Positions 1-8,929 of a stretch of 64,000 nt of DNA are shown here, piece by piece. The stretch is from Celeribacter baekdonensis. GTDB lineage: Bacteria; Pseudomonadota; Alphaproteobacteria; Rhodobacterales; Rhodobacteraceae. The position numbers and the translations under genes were made by a program. The notes beneath the pieces are model-generated. The model was not told the DNA's origin, searched no databases, and saw nothing but the letters and a program-made list of their open reading frames with translations. How positions within the stretch are numbered: the first letter of the stretch is position 1; each line of letters starts with the position of its first letter. The stretch lies in contig NZ_FNBL01000005.1 of assembly GCF_900102315.1 (NCBI RefSeq), positions 1-64,000 on the forward strand, read 5' to 3'.

Positions 1-1112
1 ATGCCGCGATGACCCATAAATACGTGTTCGATTACCACGACGGCGACGTGTTTTGGTGCACCGCCGATGTCGGTTGGGTGACGGGGCACAGCTACATCGT
101 CTACGGCCCGCTGGCCAATGGCGCGACCACGGTGATGTTCGAGGGCGTGCCCTCCTACCCCGACGCCGGCCGGTTCTGGGCCGTGTGCGAAAAGCACAAG
201 GTCAACCAATTCTACACCGCCCCCACAGCCCTGCGCTCGCTCATGGGGCAAGGCAACGAATGGGTTGAAAAATATGACCTTTCCTCGCTCAAACTGTTGG
301 GCACGGTCGGCGAACCGATCAACCCGGAGGCGTGGAATTGGTACAATGAGGTCGTCGGCCGCGGCACTTGCCCGATCGTCGACACCTGGTGGCAAACCGA
401 AACCGGCGGGCATCTTTTGACACCGCTGCCGGGCGCGATCCCGACCAAACCGGGCTCTGCGACCGTGCCATTCTTTGGCGTGCAGCCGGTGATTTTGGAC
501 CCGGCCACGGGCGAAGAATTGACCGAAACCGCGACCGAGGGCGTGCTGTGCATCAAAGACAGCTGGCCCGGCCAAATGCGCACCGTCTGGGGCGATCACG
601 AGCGGTTCCAGGAGACCTATTTCCAGCAATACAAAGGCTATTATTTCTCCGGCGACGGCTGTCGGCGCGACGCAGACGGCTATTACTGGATCACCGGCCG
701 CGTCGATGACGTGATCAACGTCTCCGGCCACCGCATGGGCACCGCCGAGGTCGAAAGCGCGCTGGTCGCCCACGCCCAGGTCGCCGAAGCCGCCGTCGTC
801 GGCTATCCGCACGACCTCAAGGGCCAGGGCATCTACGCCTATGTCACGCTCATGAACGATGTCGAACCGACCGACGCGCTGCGCAAAGAGTTGGAAAAAT
901 GGGTCCGCACAGAAATTGGCCCGATCGCCAAACCGGACTTCATCCAATGGGCCCCCGGCCTGCCCAAAACCCGATCCGGCAAAATCATGCGCCGCATCCT
1001 GCGCAAAATCGCCGAAAACGACACTGGCAGCCTGGGCGACATCTCAACCCTCGCCGAACCCGCCGTCGTCGAGGAATTGATCAGGAATTCGTTGTATCAA
1101 AAAACTGCGTGA
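1..1112 (+). CDS. acs: Acetyl-CoA synthetase, C-terminal part (5' end outside window)
   Basis: Activates acetate to acetyl-CoA through acetyl-AMP in the cytoplasm. The frame is open from base 3 and about 370 residues are present, against roughly 650 for the family, so the N-terminal part lies upstream of the window. Visible ANL-superfamily motifs are [10 protein letters not shown] (adenylate binding), [20 protein letters not shown] (the A8 hinge region) and the C-terminal [11 protein letters not shown], which holds the lysine normally acetylated to switch the enzyme off. The symporter genes downstream on the same strand fit a role in taking up and activating acetate. Identity is clear; only the start is missing. 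Confidence 0.96.
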   Translation, partial: AAMTHKYVFDYHDGDVFWCTADVGWVTGHSYIVYGPLANGATTVMFEGVPSYPDAGRFWAVCEKHKVNQFYTAPTALRSLMGQGNEWVEKYDLSSLKLLGTVGEPINPEAWNWYNEVVGRGTCPIVDTWWQTETGGHLLTPLPGAIPTKPGSATVPFFGVQPVILDPATGEELTETATEGVLCIKDSWPGQMRTVWGDHERFQETYFQQYKGYYFSGDGCRRDADGYYWITGRVDDVINVSGHRMGTAEVESALVAHAQVAEAAVVGYPHDLKGQGIYAYVTLMNDVEPTDALRKELEKWVRTEIGPIAKPDFIQWAPGLPKTRSGKIMRRILRKIAENDTGSLGDISTLAEPAVVEELIRNSLYQKTA

Positions 1113-1142
1113 ATTTTACGCAGATATGGTAGAGTAACGCAT

Positions 1143-1296
1143 CGCCCCCACCAAATGAGGGGCGGTGCTACACATCCCGGATCACACGCACAACCCGTGT
1201 TGATCCATCTGGGAAGGGAGCCCGGGCCCCACGAGGAGGTGGGACCCGTAACGTAAAGGACCCACGATGCTGCCCGGAACAGGGTGCGCGTGGGTC
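1143..1296 (+). promoter_or_regulatory. Structured GC-rich leader between acs and the symporter genes
   Basis: The 207 bases between acs and the DUF4212 gene contain no plausible gene but three potential hairpins: CGCCCC 1143-1148 with GGGGCG 1159-1164; GGGCCCCAC 1224-1232 with GTGGGACCC 1239-1247 (one G-U); and GACCCACG 1259-1266 with CGTGGGTC 1289-1296, whose interior can pair further around a GGAACA loop. The last ends 24 bases before the start codon. The first may terminate acs messages, although no T-run follows. The other two could be a 5' UTR control element. This is inferred from pairing by eye only. Confidence 0.4.
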
Positions 1297-1319
1297 GGGG
1301 ACAAAAGGGAGGACCGCAC

Positions 1320-1577
1320 ATGGCGGACAACTCAGAAAACAATGCCTACTGGGCCGCGAACAAGCGGATCATCGTCATCTCGCTGGTGATTTGGTTCATC
1401 TGCTCCTTTGGCTTTGGCATCCTGCTGCGCCCGATGCTTGCGGGCATCAAGATCGGCGGCACGGATCTTGGCTTTTGGTTTGCACAACAGGGCTCGATTC
1501 TCGTGTTCCTGGTGCTCATTTTTACCTACGCGATAAAAATGAACAAACTCGACAAAGAACACGGCGTCGACGAATAA
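1320..1577 (+). CDS. DUF4212 small subunit of sodium/solute symporter
   Basis: An 85-residue membrane protein with two hydrophobic segments, about residues 11-33 and 48-70, the second ending in the basic sequence KMNKLDK. This matches the DUF4212 (putative solute:sodium symporter small subunit) family, which is found next to a large SSS-family subunit. The ATG at 1320 was chosen because GGGAGGA at 1308-1314 sits at ribosome-binding distance; a start at 1284 would add 12 residues with a poorer site. The large subunit begins 12 bases after the stop. The substrate is inferred to be acetate or another short organic acid from the neighbouring acs. Confidence 0.9.
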   Translation: MADNSENNAYWAANKRIIVISLVIWFICSFGFGILLRPMLAGIKIGGTDLGFWFAQQGSILVFLVLIFTYAIKMNKLDKEHGVDE

Positions 1578-1589
1578 GGAGCGCATGGA

Positions 1590-3317
1590 ATGGACCAGTT
1601 TACCCTCAACTTGATCGTTGTGGGCGCGACTTTTGCGCTCTACATCGGTATCGCGATCTGGGCCCGTGCGGGTTCCACATCTGAATTTTATGCGGCTGGC
1701 CGGGGGGTTCACCCTGTGCTCAACGGCATGGCCACCGGCGCGGACTGGATGTCTGCTGCATCGTTCATCTCGATGGCCGGCATCATCTCCTTTGGCGGCT
1801 ACAACACGTCTGCTTACCTCATGGGGTGGACCGGCGGCTATGTGTTGCTCGCCATGTTGCTTGCCCCTTACCTGCGCAAGTTTGGCAAATTCACGGTTCC
1901 GGAATTTATCGGTGACCGTTTCTATAGCCAAACGGCACGCACCGTGGCTGTGATCTGCTTGATCACTGCTTCTCTGACCTATGTGATCGGTCAGATGACC
2001 GGCGTGGGCGTGGCCTTCTCCCGCTTCCTCGAAGTGGAAAACACCACCGGCCTGTTGATCGGTGCAGCCATCGTGTTCTTCTATGCGGTTATCGGCGGCA
2101 TGAAGGGTATCACCTACACGCAGGTGGCACAGTATGTCGTGTTGATCATCGCCTACACCATCCCGGCGATCTTCATCTCGCTGCAACTCACCGGCAACCC
2201 GATCCCGCCGCTGGGCCTGTTCTCGGATGCAAAATCCACTGGCCTGCCGTTGTTGGAAACGCTGAACGGCATGTTGAAAGATTTGGGCTTTACCGAATAC
2301 ACCAAACAGACCGACACAACGCTCAACATGTTCCTCTTCACCATGTCTTTGATGATCGGGACCGCGGGTCTGCCGCATGTGATCGTGCGTTTCTTCACCG
2401 TACCGAAAGTGTCTGATGCACGCTCCTCTGCCGGTTGGGCTTTGGTGTTCATCGCGCTTTTGTACCTCACCGCTCCGGCTGTGGGTGCGATGGCCCGCGT
2501 CAACTTGATCGACACAGTCTACCCGAATGGCACGACCGAGGCCCCGCTTGCCTATGAAGCACGCCCGGATTGGGTCAAAAACTGGGAATTGACCGGCCTT
2601 TTGGGCTTTGACGACAAAAACGGTGACGGCCTGATCGACTATGTGGCCGACAAAGACGCAAATGAGTTCACCGTGAACAACGACATCATCACGCTTGCGA
2701 ACCCGGAAATCGCCAACCTGCCGGGTTGGGTGATTGCGCTGGTGGCCGCCGGTGGTCTTGCCGCCGCTCTGTCCACCGCTGCGGGTCTTTTGATGGCGAT
2801 CGCATCGGCTGTGTCGCACGATCTCATCAAGTCGCAGATCAACCCAGCCATTTCCGAGAAGGGCGAACTTTTGGCCGCTCGGGTCGCAATGGCTGTGGCG
2901 ATCGCTGTGGCAACCTATCTGGGCATGAACCCTCCGGGCTTCGCGGCGCAAACGGTGGCTTTGGCCTTTGGTTTGGCAGCGGCGTCGATCTTCCCGGCCT
3001 TGATGATGGGCATCTTCTCGAAGCGCATCAACAACAAGGGCGCGGTTGCGGGCATGATCACCGGTTTGGTTGTGACCATCGTCTACATCTTCTTGCACAA
3101 AGGCTGGTTCTTCGTGGCCTCCACGGCGTCCTTCTCTGATGCTGAGCCGATGATCTTGTCGATCAAATCGACCTCCTTCGGGGCCGTCGGTGCAGTCCTC
3201 AACTTTGCGGTTGCTTACATTGTCTCGAACGCAACAGACGAGCCGCCGGTTGAGATTCAAGAACTGGTCGAAAGCATCCGCGTCCCGCGCGGTGCTGGCC
3301 AGGCGGTCGATCACTAA
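1590..3317 (+). CDS. Sodium:solute symporter family protein, large subunit (VC_2705-type)
   Basis: A 575-residue transporter of the SSS (SLC5) family with about 13 hydrophobic segments. The SSS region EFYAAGRGVHPVLNGMATGADWMSAASF is characteristic (split here by position: residues about 33-60). It is translationally close to the DUF4212 gene and has a good AAGGAG site 8 bases upstream. Between hydrophobic segments near residues 310-380 lies a hydrophilic loop containing DDKNGDGLID, a calcium-loop-like sequence. The family resembles ActP-type acetate permeases, and with acs upstream acetate or a related monocarboxylate is the likely substrate, but the sequence does not prove this. Confidence 0.9.
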   Translation: MDQFTLNLIVVGATFALYIGIAIWARAGSTSEFYAAGRGVHPVLNGMATGADWMSAASFISMAGIISFGGYNTSAYLMGWTGGYVLLAMLLAPYLRKFGKFTVPEFIGDRFYSQTARTVAVICLITASLTYVIGQMTGVGVAFSRFLEVENTTGLLIGAAIVFFYAVIGGMKGITYTQVAQYVVLIIAYTIPAIFISLQLTGNPIPPLGLFSDAKSTGLPLLETLNGMLKDLGFTEYTKQTDTTLNMFLFTMSLMIGTAGLPHVIVRFFTVPKVSDARSSAGWALVFIALLYLTAPAVGAMARVNLIDTVYPNGTTEAPLAYEARPDWVKNWELTGLLGFDDKNGDGLIDYVADKDANEFTVNNDIITLANPEIANLPGWVIALVAAGGLAAALSTAAGLLMAIASAVSHDLIKSQINPAISEKGELLAARVAMAVAIAVATYLGMNPPGFAAQTVALAFGLAAASIFPALMMGIFSKRINNKGAVAGMITGLVVTIVYIFLHKGWFFVASTASFSDAEPMILSIKSTSFGAVGAVLNFAVAYIVSNATDEPPVEIQELVESIRVPRGAGQAVDH

Positions 3318-3423
3318 GCCTGTCGGTTTCGGGCTGGCCTCAGGGCTGGCCCGTCGCCATAGTACAGGGGCGCGGGGGCCAGTGGCTTTCGCGCCTCTTT
3401 CAATTTTACTTTGGACAGTCGCG

Positions 3424-5241
3424 ATGGAAACCACCGCAAAGATCATCAACTTTCTCCACACCACCCACCCTTACGATGTTTTGCCCGAAAGCGAATTGGC
3501 GGAGCTGTCCACCTCCTTTTCCCGCAAAAAATTTAACGAAGGCGATGTGATCTATGCCCATGGCGACTTGCTTGAGGGGCTGTATCTGATCAAGGAAGGT
3601 GCGGTTGAGATCATCGACATCAACGGCGCACAGGTCTCCCTGTTGCAAAAATCGAACCATTTTGGCGAACGCGGCTTGTTGCGCGACGGGCATGCGGCGA
3701 CGACGGCCACGGCGGCCTCCGAGTGCACGGTTTTGGTGCTCACACCGGAGGCGTTCAAAACCGAAGTGGCCGCGAACCCGGCCTTTGCCCGCTATTTCAA
3801 CCGCGGCCAAGCCCGCCCCAAAGTCGCCACGGGGCTGATGACCCAACATGTCTCCGACCTGATGGCCCATGCGCCTGTGACCTGCTCGGAGACCACCACA
3901 ATCTCCGATTGCGCGCGGATGATGCGCGATCACATGGTCTCCTCTGTGGCGGTGACCGAGGGCACGCGCCTGACTGGTCTGGTGACTGTGCGCGATATGA
4001 CCAACAAAGTTTTGGCCGAAAGCCTTGATACCACCCTGCCCGTTTCCACTATCATGGCGCACGATCCGATCACCTTGGACCCCGGCGCACTTGGCACTGA
4101 TGTCATCCATGTCATGTTGGAAAATCACATCGGCCACCTGCCGATTGTCGAGGGCGGCACATTGGTCGGCATGGTCACCCAAACCGACATCACGCGGTTC
4201 TTTGGTTCGTCGCAAACGCAAATGGTGTTTGATCTCTCAAACGCAAAAACCATCGCCGATATGGCTGCGGTCACGGCCCGCTTGCCCGAATTTCTCATGC
4301 AACTTGTCGGCGCACATCTGGCGCATGATGTGGTGACACGAAAGATCACCGACATCGCCGATATCGTCACCCGGCGCCTGTTGAAAATGGCTGAGGATGA
4401 ATTTGGCCCCGCTCCCGTGCCCTATCTGTGGGCCGCCTGTGGCTCGCAAGGGCGGCGTGAACAGACCGGCGTGTCGGATCAGGACAACTGTTTGATCATT
4501 GATAATGCCGCGACAGAGGCCGATATGGCCTATTTCCGCAAGCTGGCAAAATTCACCTGCGATGGGCTCAATGCCTGCGGCTATGTCTATTGCCCCGGTG
4601 ACATGATGGCGATGACGGAGCGGTGGTGTCAAAAACTGTCGGTCTGGGAAGGGTATTTCAACAAATGGATCAGCGCGCCCGACACTGAAGCGCAAATGTT
4701 GGCCTCCGTCATGTATGACCTGCGACCGATTGCGGGCGAACACCGCCTCTTCACACCGCTGCAGGACACGGCTTTGAAAGCCGCCGCGAAGAACTCGATC
4801 TTTGTTGCCCATATGATCGCCAATTCGCTCAAACACACCCCGCCCTTGGGGCTGCTTCGCGGCTTTGCCACGATCAAATCCGGCGAGCATCGCAACGCTT
4901 TGGACATGAAACACAACGGCGTTGTGCCGATTGTTGATCTGGGCCGGGTCTATGCGCTTCAGGGTACATTCACCGCCGTAAACAGCCGTGCGCGCATTGA
5001 GGCGGCGATTGAGGCCCACGTGATTTCAGAAAGCGGCGGCAAGGATTTGCTCGCCGCCTATGACACAATCGCCACCGCTCGGTTGGAACATCAGGCCGCA
5101 CAGGTACGCGATGGCACCCCGCCCGATAATTTCATGAGCCCCTCGGCCCTTCCGGCCTTTGAGCGCTCGCATTTGCGCGATGCTTTCGTCATCGTGCGCA
5201 CCATGCAATCCTCGCTCGGCTCGTCCGCCGCGCGCAGTTGA
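3424..5241 (+). CDS. DUF294 regulator: cNMP-binding, CBS pair and nucleotidyltransferase-like domains
   Basis: A 605-residue soluble protein. Domains in order: cyclic-nucleotide-binding beta-barrel (about 15-125, with GLYLIKEGAVEII), two CBS motifs (about 140-265, sensors of adenine nucleotides), then DUF294 with GSQGRREQTGVSDQDNCLII near residue 340, which has the GS-x-GR...D-x-D pattern of GlnD-like nucleotidyltransferases, and a C-terminal DUF294_C helical region. The start at 3424 aligns with the domain start; a longer frame from 3190 overlaps the symporter gene out of frame and is unlikely. Gene order with symporter and acs suggests it controls acetate uptake or use by a nucleotide signal or by nucleotidylation. 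No target is known from the sequence. Confidence 0.88.
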   Translation: METTAKIINFLHTTHPYDVLPESELAELSTSFSRKKFNEGDVIYAHGDLLEGLYLIKEGAVEIIDINGAQVSLLQKSNHFGERGLLRDGHAATTATAASECTVLVLTPEAFKTEVAANPAFARYFNRGQARPKVATGLMTQHVSDLMAHAPVTCSETTTISDCARMMRDHMVSSVAVTEGTRLTGLVTVRDMTNKVLAESLDTTLPVSTIMAHDPITLDPGALGTDVIHVMLENHIGHLPIVEGGTLVGMVTQTDITRFFGSSQTQMVFDLSNAKTIADMAAVTARLPEFLMQLVGAHLAHDVVTRKITDIADIVTRRLLKMAEDEFGPAPVPYLWAACGSQGRREQTGVSDQDNCLIIDNAATEADMAYFRKLAKFTCDGLNACGYVYCPGDMMAMTERWCQKLSVWEGYFNKWISAPDTEAQMLASVMYDLRPIAGEHRLFTPLQDTALKAAAKNSIFVAHMIANSLKHTPPLGLLRGFATIKSGEHRNALDMKHNGVVPIVDLGRVYALQGTFTAVNSRARIEAAIEAHVISESGGKDLLAAYDTIATARLEHQAAQVRDGTPPDNFMSPSALPAFERSHLRDAFVIVRTMQSSLGSSAARS

Positions 5242-5269
5242 CCAAACCTGAAAGAAGGGACCAATCCCC

Positions 5270-5785
5270 ATGCTTCTCGAATTCATCGCCACCATCACCG
5301 CCGGCGTCGGCGCTGCCGGATTTATCCTTGGTCTACAAAAACTCACCCGGATCAAATTCCCGAAATGGGCCATGCCCGCCGCCGCAGGGGCCGCGATGTT
5401 GGCCTTTGCGATCTGGAGCGATTATTCGTGGTACACCCGTGCGTTGGATGGCATCGGCGAAGGCAAAGTCGTCGCCACCACGATTGAGAAAAGCCAAGTC
5501 TGGCGACCTTGGACCTATCTCGTTCCGGTCACCACCCGCTTTATCGCCCTCGACAAAGATGGGGCAACTGTTGAGGACGGCACGGTTTTGACCGACATGT
5601 ATCTGATGGCGCGGCGCGGCGATGCGGCCATCGTCCCCACCGCCTTTGATTGCATCCTAGGCCGTCGTGCTGATTTGGTTGGTCTTAAAAAAGGCCCGAT
5701 CAAAGAGATGCTGGCACAGGCCGATTGGTACGCCATGCAAAGCGACAATCCGATCCTGCGCACGGCCTGCGATGCGTTGAGATAA
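5270..5785 (+). CDS. Small membrane-anchored protein of unknown function
   Basis: 171 residues. The first half holds two hydrophobic segments (about 3-22 and 33-50), and the remainder is a soluble domain of about 120 residues with a conserved-looking core PWTYLVPVTTRFIALD and a single cysteine in AFDCILGRR. Not recognised as a named family. It starts 28 bases after the DUF294 stop behind a clear AAGAAGGGA site and precedes the response regulator by 25 bases, so it probably belongs to the same transcript. The cytoplasmic or periplasmic side of the domain cannot be settled by eye. Confidence 0.75.
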   Translation: MLLEFIATITAGVGAAGFILGLQKLTRIKFPKWAMPAAAGAAMLAFAIWSDYSWYTRALDGIGEGKVVATTIEKSQVWRPWTYLVPVTTRFIALDKDGATVEDGTVLTDMYLMARRGDAAIVPTAFDCILGRRADLVGLKKGPIKEMLAQADWYAMQSDNPILRTACDALR

Positions 5786-5810
5786 CACCACGGAGGGGAG
5801 ACCGTAAAAG

Positions 5811-6200
5811 ATGCAAGGCAAACCGCGCATTCTTTTGGTGGAAGACGAGGACAATATCGCCATTGCCATCACGCTTTTGCTGTCGCGCGAAGGCTATGAC
5901 ATCCTGCGTGTCGCGGACGGGTCCCAAGCCATCCCCAACATCCGCGCGCAACAGCCCGATCTGGTGATTTTGGATGTCACATTGCCGGGAAAATCCGGCT
6001 ATGAGGTCTGCCAAACCATGCGATTGACCCACGATCTGACCGCGATCCCGGTGTTGATGATGTCCGCGCGCGCCTCACAGGCCGAGCAACGCAAGGGGCT
6101 TGCCATGGGCGCCAACGCGTTTTTGACCAAACCCTTTGCGATGGATGATCTGCGGTCCCGCGTGGCCGAGCTGATCACGGGAGATCGAGATGAAAATTGA
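5811..6200 (+). CDS. Stand-alone response regulator receiver
   Basis: 129 residues forming one CheY-like receiver with no output domain. Visible active-site parts are the acidic pair in LVEDED (residues about 8-13), the phospho-acceptor aspartate in LVILDVTLPGKSG (about 53), the MMSARAS switch region and the lysine in FLTKPF (about 107). A strong GGAGGGGAG ribosome site precedes it. Its last 11 bases overlap the next gene, a sensor-like exonuclease fusion, so the two are translationally coupled. The partner kinase is not obvious: the neighbour's kinase-like region looks inactive. Confidence 0.92.
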   Translation: MQGKPRILLVEDEDNIAIAITLLLSREGYDILRVADGSQAIPNIRAQQPDLVILDVTLPGKSGYEVCQTMRLTHDLTAIPVLMMSARASQAEQRKGLAMGANAFLTKPFAMDDLRSRVAELITGDRDEN

Positions 6201-8298
6201 ACATTGGTCGCTGCGGCTCCGGGTCTTTCTGTTCTTCGCTGGCCTTGCGGGCGGCGCGATCATGGCGGTCGTGGCGGGGCTTTATCTGGGATTTTCTCGC
6301 CTGCATGTGCCTGAGGCCCGCGATGGTTTTGTCTTTGCCGGTGCGATTGCCAGCTTTGCCATCCTCGCCATGGTGGTTTGGATTTGGCTGATGTTTGACG
6401 ACAACGTCGCCAAGCCAATCCAACGTCTGGCCGGCGGCATGTTGGCGCGGGCGCACGCCGATGTCGATGAGGCGCTGAATGAAAAAACCGCGCGCTACCT
6501 GGGCGATCTTGCTCCCGCAGCACATGCTTTGACCGAAAACCTCGTCAGCACCCGCAACAAACTGGCCGAGACCGTGGCGATGGAAACCACCCGTTTGGTC
6601 GACGAAAAAGAGCGCCTCTCCACCCTCTCCGCCGAGATGCCACATGGCGTGGTCTTGCTGTCCGGCCTGCATAAAATCGCCTTTTACAACGGTGCCGCCG
6701 CCAATCTTTTGTCCGCCGACCATGCACCGGGGCTGGACCATGAAATCTTTGACTTTCTGCGCCCCGCACCGATCCGGTCCGCCTATGCCCGGCTTTGCGC
6801 AGGCGAAGGTGGCGAGGGGCATGTCCTTCCCCTGACTGTGGCCACGCGCCATGGCGGGCAAATCCTGTCGGCCCGGATGCGGTTGATGCATGCGCCCAAT
6901 GAGGGCGACGCAACGCCGCCCTATGTGTTAAGTTTGGATGATGTGACCGACGACCTCGCGATCCATGCCAAACGCGAAAAGCTGCTGTCGCGGATGTTTG
7001 ACCGCCTGCGCCCATCCATGGCCTCTTTGCAGACCACTTTGGCGGCACGTGAGGCGGATGACACGCTGCGCAATGATCCCCGTTTGAACACTGCACTGGT
7101 CAACGAAATGCAGGTCCTGACCACGGCCATCGCCACGTTTGACGCCGAATATGAGGCAACAAAGGCCGATTGGTGGCCGATGGCCTCGGTGCGTGGCTCC
7201 GAACTTTGCGATGCTTTGCGCGCGCAATTGGCGCAAGGCGACACCGCCCTGACCGCGGATGTGGTCGAACCGCTCGCCCTCACCTTGGACGCGGTTCAGA
7301 TCATCACCCTGATCGCCCACATCGCTCGTTTGGTGACCCAAGACGGCGGCCGGGCGTTGTCGTTTTTGATTTCCCGCGAAGAGGACGGCGGCGCGATGTT
7401 GGCGCTGGGGTGGTCGGGTGCGCCTTTGTCCGTTGATCGGCTGGAAACATGGCTGACCCAGCCGCTTGACGTGGGTTTGGCTGATATGACCGGGCGTGAC
7501 ATCCTTGCGACTCATGGCACCGATATCTGGCCGGAATTTGGCCGCGCCTCCCGTGCCGTCCTCAAACTGCCGATCCGCTCCGCGCGCCCTGTGCGACGCG
7601 CCCCGGTCGATGGGCGGCGCACGGTGAGCTATGACTTTGATCTATTAGCGCATCGACCATCGAAAGAGGTGATGGAAACCCCCCTCTCTCACCTGACCTA
7701 TGTGGTGTTTGACACGGAAACCACCGGGCTTTTGCCCTCGCAAGGCGACGAGATATGTCAAATCGCGGCGCTGCGCGTGGTCAATGGCAAGGTCCGCAAT
7801 ACGGAAACGCTCGACGCGCTGGTCAATCCCGGACGCCCCATCCCCGCCTCGGCCACCGAAGTTCATCACATCACCAATGCCATGGTCAAAGATGCGCCCC
7901 CGATTGATGTGGTCGGGCGGCAACTTCACAGCTTTGCCCGCGGTGCCGTTTTGGTCGCCCATAACGCACCGTTTGATTTGGAATTTCTACGCCGCCACGA
8001 GGCTGGAATTGGTGCGACGTTCAACAACCCGGTGCTCGATACCGTGCTGCTCTCCGCCATTGTCTTTGGTCAATCGCAAGAACACACGCTCGATGCAATC
8101 TCCGCCCGCCTCGGTGTCAAAATCCCACCCGAGGCACGCCATACCGCCATGGGCGATACGGTGGCGACCGCGCAAGTGTTTATCAAAATGCTGCGCATGG
8201 CCGAGGAACGCGGGATTGTGACCTTTGGCGATGCTTTGACGGAAATGCGCAAACACAAGCGCCTGTTACAAGATGCCAATCAGCCCGAAAACGCGTGA
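6190..8298 (+). CDS. Membrane protein with degenerate kinase-like module fused to DEDDh 3'-5' exonuclease
   Basis: 702 residues. Two transmembrane segments (about 10-36 and 48-72) are followed by a HAMP/coiled-coil-like linker, a PAS-like region (about 150-260), then a stretch resembling a histidine kinase: DRLRPSMASLQTTL (about 270) aligns with an H-box of the HDLRTPLAS type but has no histidine at the expected place, and the ATPase-like region ends in ATHGTDIWPEF...LKLPI without clear N or DxGxG boxes. From about 500 onward is a DnaQ-type exonuclease: FDTETTG (507), NAPFDLEF and HTAMGDTVAT give the D-E-D-D-H set. It overlaps the receiver gene. DNA or nucleotide substrate and membrane-linked signalling are inferred. 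Confidence 0.87.
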   Translation: MKIEHWSLRLRVFLFFAGLAGGAIMAVVAGLYLGFSRLHVPEARDGFVFAGAIASFAILAMVVWIWLMFDDNVAKPIQRLAGGMLARAHADVDEALNEKTARYLGDLAPAAHALTENLVSTRNKLAETVAMETTRLVDEKERLSTLSAEMPHGVVLLSGLHKIAFYNGAAANLLSADHAPGLDHEIFDFLRPAPIRSAYARLCAGEGGEGHVLPLTVATRHGGQILSARMRLMHAPNEGDATPPYVLSLDDVTDDLAIHAKREKLLSRMFDRLRPSMASLQTTLAAREADDTLRNDPRLNTALVNEMQVLTTAIATFDAEYEATKADWWPMASVRGSELCDALRAQLAQGDTALTADVVEPLALTLDAVQIITLIAHIARLVTQDGGRALSFLISREEDGGAMLALGWSGAPLSVDRLETWLTQPLDVGLADMTGRDILATHGTDIWPEFGRASRAVLKLPIRSARPVRRAPVDGRRTVSYDFDLLAHRPSKEVMETPLSHLTYVVFDTETTGLLPSQGDEICQIAALRVVNGKVRNTETLDALVNPGRPIPASATEVHHITNAMVKDAPPIDVVGRQLHSFARGAVLVAHNAPFDLEFLRRHEAGIGATFNNPVLDTVLLSAIVFGQSQEHTLDAISARLGVKIPPEARHTAMGDTVATAQVFIKMLRMAEERGIVTFGDALTEMRKHKRLLQDANQPENA

Positions 8299-8302
8299 CG
8301 GA

Positions 8303-8908
8303 TTACAGCAGAGACCGAATTTGTCCCACATCAGAGCGATGATCATAAAACGGCACATGCTCTGGCGGCAACGCCTTGTGTATCGCCGCTTCGACCTCGG
8401 CCAAAACCACCCGCGTGACAAAGGGCAGATCAAAACCGCGCGCGCCCGCAAGCGTCACCCATTGCAAATGCGACAGCTCGTCTTCGGCTCTTGAGAAATC
8501 ATCCGGGTCGTTGGCCAAGCGTGCCGCATCCACCAGAAAAAACCGCGCATCAAACCGACGCGGACGTCCCGGCGGGGTGATGGCCCGGAACACGAAATGC
8601 AAATCCGTAACGTCCGGCAAAATCAATCCGGTCTCTTCGCGCAACTCGCGCAAAGCCGCATTGGGCAACGCGCGTATCATCTCAGGCGGGGAGTCGGCGG
8701 CCAGTCGGCGCGCGCAAACCGGCGTCAACTGGCCGGGCGGATCACGATCAAAATCCTCCGCATCGACAGCACCGCCCGGAAAGACAAATTTGCCCGGCAT
8801 GAACACCGCCCCATGACCACGCTGCCCCATCAAAACGCGCGGCACCTCCGCGTCCTGGCGCAGCAGGACCACCGTTGCGGCGTCGCGTATGGGGATATCT
8901 TGGCTCAT
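8303..8908 (-). CDS. NUDIX hydrolase
   Basis: 201 residues. The core motif ALRELREETGLIL matches the REUxEExGU part of the Nudix box, the metal- and pyrophosphate-binding loop-helix. The upstream glycine-rich part (FPGGAVD) is separated from it by an insert of about 30 residues, as in NUDT7/8/19-like coenzyme A diphosphatase relatives. It would hydrolyse a nucleoside-diphosphate-linked compound in the cytoplasm; the substrate cannot be read from sequence. It lies 21 bases downstream of the HlyD gene on the same strand, so it may be the last gene of the secretion operon, and it converges with the exonuclease gene with only 4 bases between stops. Confidence 0.88.
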   Translation of the reverse strand: MSQDIPIRDAATVVLLRQDAEVPRVLMGQRGHGAVFMPGKFVFPGGAVDAEDFDRDPPGQLTPVCARRLAADSPPEMIRALPNAALRELREETGLILPDVTDLHFVFRAITPPGRPRRFDARFFLVDAARLANDPDDFSRAEDELSHLQWVTLAGARGFDLPFVTRVVLAEVEAAIHKALPPEHVPFYDHRSDVGQIRSLL

Positions 8909-8929
8909 ACCGTCACTCTACGCGCAACC

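Noticed and set aside
3190-3423. Upstream extension of the DUF294 gene overlapping the symporter
   Set aside because: The extra residues lie in another frame of the symporter gene, show no domain, and the ATG at 3424 fits the cNMP-binding domain start.
1332-3464. A 710-codon open frame on the minus strand opposite the symporter
   Set aside because: It mirrors the symporter codon by codon, is rich in Arg, His, Asp and Gln without any domain, and is explained by GC-rich third positions.
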